Of a stretch of 25,769 nt of DNA, positions 24,498 through 25,769 are shown piece after piece; the first letter of the stretch is position 1; every line of letters begins with the position of its first letter. Under the pieces are notes generated by a model that had not been told where the DNA came from, ran no database searches, and saw only the letters and a program-made list of their open reading frames with translations. The position numbers were made by a program, and so were the translations under genes. The stretch is from the NCBI GenBank assembly GCA_905199855.1, contig CAJKHY010000016.1:1-25769 (forward strand). Reading direction: 5' to 3'. This DNA comes from an uncultured Clostridium sp. Its GTDB lineage: Bacteria > Bacillota_I > Bacilli_A > RF39 > UBA660.

Positions 24498-24541
24498 GCA
24501 TTTTCTTAAAAAAAATGTTATTATTATAATGAGGTGTTCAT

Positions 24542-24985
24542 ATGAATAAAAAAACAAGCAATAAAAAAATAATTATTTCATTTATAATCTTTATCTTAGT
24601 ATTAATAACCTTAGGAATCTATTACTTTAATGAAAACCATAGAGTAGAAGAAATAGATTATAAAACATTCTTTAACAAATGGAAAAATAAAGACAGTTTT
24701 ATTTTAGTAGTAAGCAAAACAGAATGTCAATATTGTCAGTTATACCTACCTAAAGTAGAAGACATTGCTAAAAAATATAAAATAAAAGTATATTATATTA
24801 ACACTGATAAATTCACTGCTGATCAAAGCGACTCATTCTCAAGCTATATAGATTATCAAGGTTCAACACCTACAACAGTATTTATCACAAATGGCGAAGA
24901 AAAATCGAAACTAAACCGTATTCATGGCAACGTCAAATATGAAAAAATAGTAGAAAAGTTTAAAAAAGCTGGTTACATCAAATAA
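24542..24985 (+). CDS. Membrane-anchored thioredoxin-fold protein
   Basis: A 147-residue exported protein with one N-terminal membrane helix (about 9-28) and a thioredoxin-like domain. The redox motif is C62-Q-Y-C65 (ECQYC), and the cis-proline is P110 in GSTPTTVF; the beta strand before the motif (FILVVSK) fits the fold. Such extracytoplasmic thioredoxins form, break or shuffle disulfides in exported proteins. With two 27-cysteine proteins and cysteine-bearing pilins nearby, a folding role for them is plausible but unproven. GAGGTG lies six bases before the ATG. It shares a bidirectional terminator with the convergent trmL gene. Confidence 0.85.
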   Translation: MNKKTSNKKIIISFIIFILVLITLGIYYFNENHRVEEIDYKTFFNKWKNKDSFILVVSKTECQYCQLYLPKVEDIAKKYKIKVYYINTDKFTADQSDSFSSYIDYQGSTPTTVFITNGEEKSKLNRIHGNVKYEKIVEKFKKAGYIK

Positions 24986-24996
24986 TCAGCTTTTTA
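24963..24996. terminator. Bidirectional terminator between thioredoxin and trmL
   Basis: AAAAAGCTG (24963-24971) pairs with CAGCTTTTT (24987-24995) around a 15-base loop that holds the thioredoxin stop codon. T tracts follow on both strands, so it can end both convergent transcripts. Confidence 0.75.
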
Positions 24997-25500
24997 TTTT
25001 TCTAAATAATCTTCTCCTTTAAAAGGATCACTAGTAAGTAAATTATTATAATTTTGTTGTCTAAGCACTTCATATATCATAATAGCCACACAATTAGATA
25101 AATTCAAAGCCCTAACATTTTCAGTCGTAGGTATTCTCAAACACCTATCCAAATTATTCTTAAGTATCTCCTTAGGTATACCAGTTGACTCTTTCCCAAA
25201 CACTAAATATATATTTTTAGTACTATCGCGATAATCAAACGAAGTATGTGGTTTTTTCCCATATCTTGTCAAAAAGTAAAAATCTCCCTCATTCTTATTC
25301 AAAAAGTCATCCCAATCATCATAAGTATAATACTTCAACTTATCAATATAATTTACTCCACTCCTTTTAATCGTAGCAGAATTTAAAATAAAACCAAGTG
25401 GATAAATTAAATGTAGCCTTGCGCCAGTAGCCACACATGTACGCATAATATTACCAGTATTCTCAGGTATCTCTGGTTCATATAACACAATATTTATCAT
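24994..25500 (-). CDS. trmL: tRNA (cytidine/uridine-34 2'-O)-methyltransferase TrmL
   Basis: A 168-residue SPOUT-class methyltransferase that 2'-O-methylates the wobble base of tRNA-Leu anticodons using S-adenosylmethionine. Family motifs are complete: EPEIPENTGNIMRTC near the N-terminus (motif 1 with the key Asn and Arg), LVFGKESTGIP (motif 2) and IPTTENVRALNLSNCVAI (motif 3), which forms the trefoil knot. The length is typical. The ATG at 25500 has AAAGGTGA before it; the GTG at 25509 falls within this site. The ATG lies one base after the stop of the thioredoxin-like gene upstream, so the two are co-transcribed. It is the one clear housekeeping gene at this end and probably marks the edge of the accessory region. 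Confidence 0.94.
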   Translation of the reverse strand: MINIVLYEPEIPENTGNIMRTCVATGARLHLIYPLGFILNSATIKRSGVNYIDKLKYYTYDDWDDFLNKNEGDFYFLTRYGKKPHTSFDYRDSTKNIYLVFGKESTGIPKEILKNNLDRCLRIPTTENVRALNLSNCVAIMIYEVLRQQNYNNLLTSDPFKGEDYLEK

Positions 25501-25501
25501 T

Positions 25502-25769
25502 TTATTCACCTTTTAAAATCAAATATGAAATAATCTTTTCCATATTATATCCATCTACATCAATAACATAAATATCATCTAATTTCCCATTTTTAAACAC
25601 AGAAATATTAGGCACTGAAGTAATATTCATATCATTAATAGTATACTTATCGTTAGTATCACCCTTGTAATTACTAAGATCTAAATATAAAATCTTATTC
25701 TTTAAATCATTTTGATTAATTGCATTAATAAATTTTTTCTCAAAATTTCTTATCTTCTCATTACCAACT
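25502..25769 (-). CDS. Thioredoxin-like protein, C-terminal part (runs off the window)
   Basis: The minus strand is open from the window edge to TAA at 25502-25504, giving 88 codons of the 3' end. The segment SVPNISVFKNGKLDDIYVID carries the cis-proline and the following strands of a thioredoxin fold, preceded by KNKILYLDLSN; the redox-active part would lie beyond the edge. It is a different gene from the membrane thioredoxin nearby. Its stop is one base before the trmL start and its last codons contain the trmL ribosome site, so the pair is translationally linked. Confidence 0.72.
   Translation of the reverse strand, partial: VGNEKIRNFEKKFINAINQNDLKNKILYLDLSNYKGDTNDKYTINDMNITSVPNISVFKNGKLDDIYVIDVDGYNMEKIISYLILKGE

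Noticed and set aside
24525..24530. TATAAT just before the thioredoxin gene as its -10 box
   Set aside because: It directly abuts the ribosome binding site, leaving almost no leader, and has no -35 match.
1..25769. CRISPR array, insertion sequence or rRNA
   Set aside because: No regularly spaced repeats, transposase frames or rRNA-like segments were seen.

Overview
The window is very A+T-rich DNA (about 70-75% A+T by eye) with compact, nearly all minus-strand operons, strong AGGAGG-type ribosome binding sites, sigma-A-type promoters and U-tract terminators. It carries a Gram-positive style envelope gene set: class B sortase, NlpC/P60 hydrolases, CapA-type proteins, a putative lipoprotein, and a Tad pilus without secretin or other outer-membrane parts. 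TGA works as a stop (radical SAM gene), so this is code 11 rather than the Mycoplasma code. The best fit is an uncultured, probably anaerobic, gut-type Bacillota/Mollicutes-related lineage. That placement is inference.

Layout, left to right. (1) 1-486: a tRNA-Pro(UGG) missing only its first base, its terminator, and a decayed tyrosine-recombinase C-terminus facing it, which looks like the scar of an integrated element. (2) 487-1290: a CDP-alcohol phosphatidyltransferase between terminators. (3) 1307-9996, minus strand: a Tad pilus operon. In transcription order it runs: type I membrane protein, large Cys-rich secreted protein, small pseudopilin-like protein, CpaB/RcpC, TadA ATPase, TadB, TadC, Flp-like pilin, TadE-like protein, TadZ-like protein, and finally a VirB2/TrbC-like subunit with its own promoter. 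(4) 10116-11936: a second copy of the Cys-rich protein with its own promoter and terminator. (5) 11933-22906, minus strand: a nine-gene surface operon. In transcription order it runs: FGE/C-type-lectin-fold protein, sortase B, a CapA-like protein fused to a C39-like domain (both apparently inactive), NlpC/P60, Cthe_2159-like beta-helix putative lipoprotein, FN3-like plus NlpC/P60, two more FGE-fold proteins, and a radical SAM/SPASM enzyme with a PqqD-like domain. (6) 22931-23290: two divergent promoters whose -35 boxes overlap, the plus-strand one driving an 86-residue membrane protein ending in Cys-Glu-Cys-Gly. (7) 23287-25769: an intact CapA-type protein, a membrane-anchored thioredoxin, TrmL, and the 3' part of another thioredoxin-like gene.

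How it may work together (inference): the Tad machine would build a pilus decorated with disulfide-rich proteins. The surface operon would display lectin-fold and beta-helix binding proteins, remodel the wall with NlpC/P60 enzymes and attach something by sortase. The radical SAM enzyme could modify a peptide or a pilus/surface protein, and an exported thioredoxin could help the Cys-rich proteins fold. The least familiar combination is the radical SAM/PqqD-like enzyme plus FGE-fold proteins next to a Tad locus with duplicated 27-cysteine proteins.

Many genes have an in-frame codon upstream of the true start. Where a good Shine-Dalgarno sequence lies inside the longer frame, I used the shorter start and say so.
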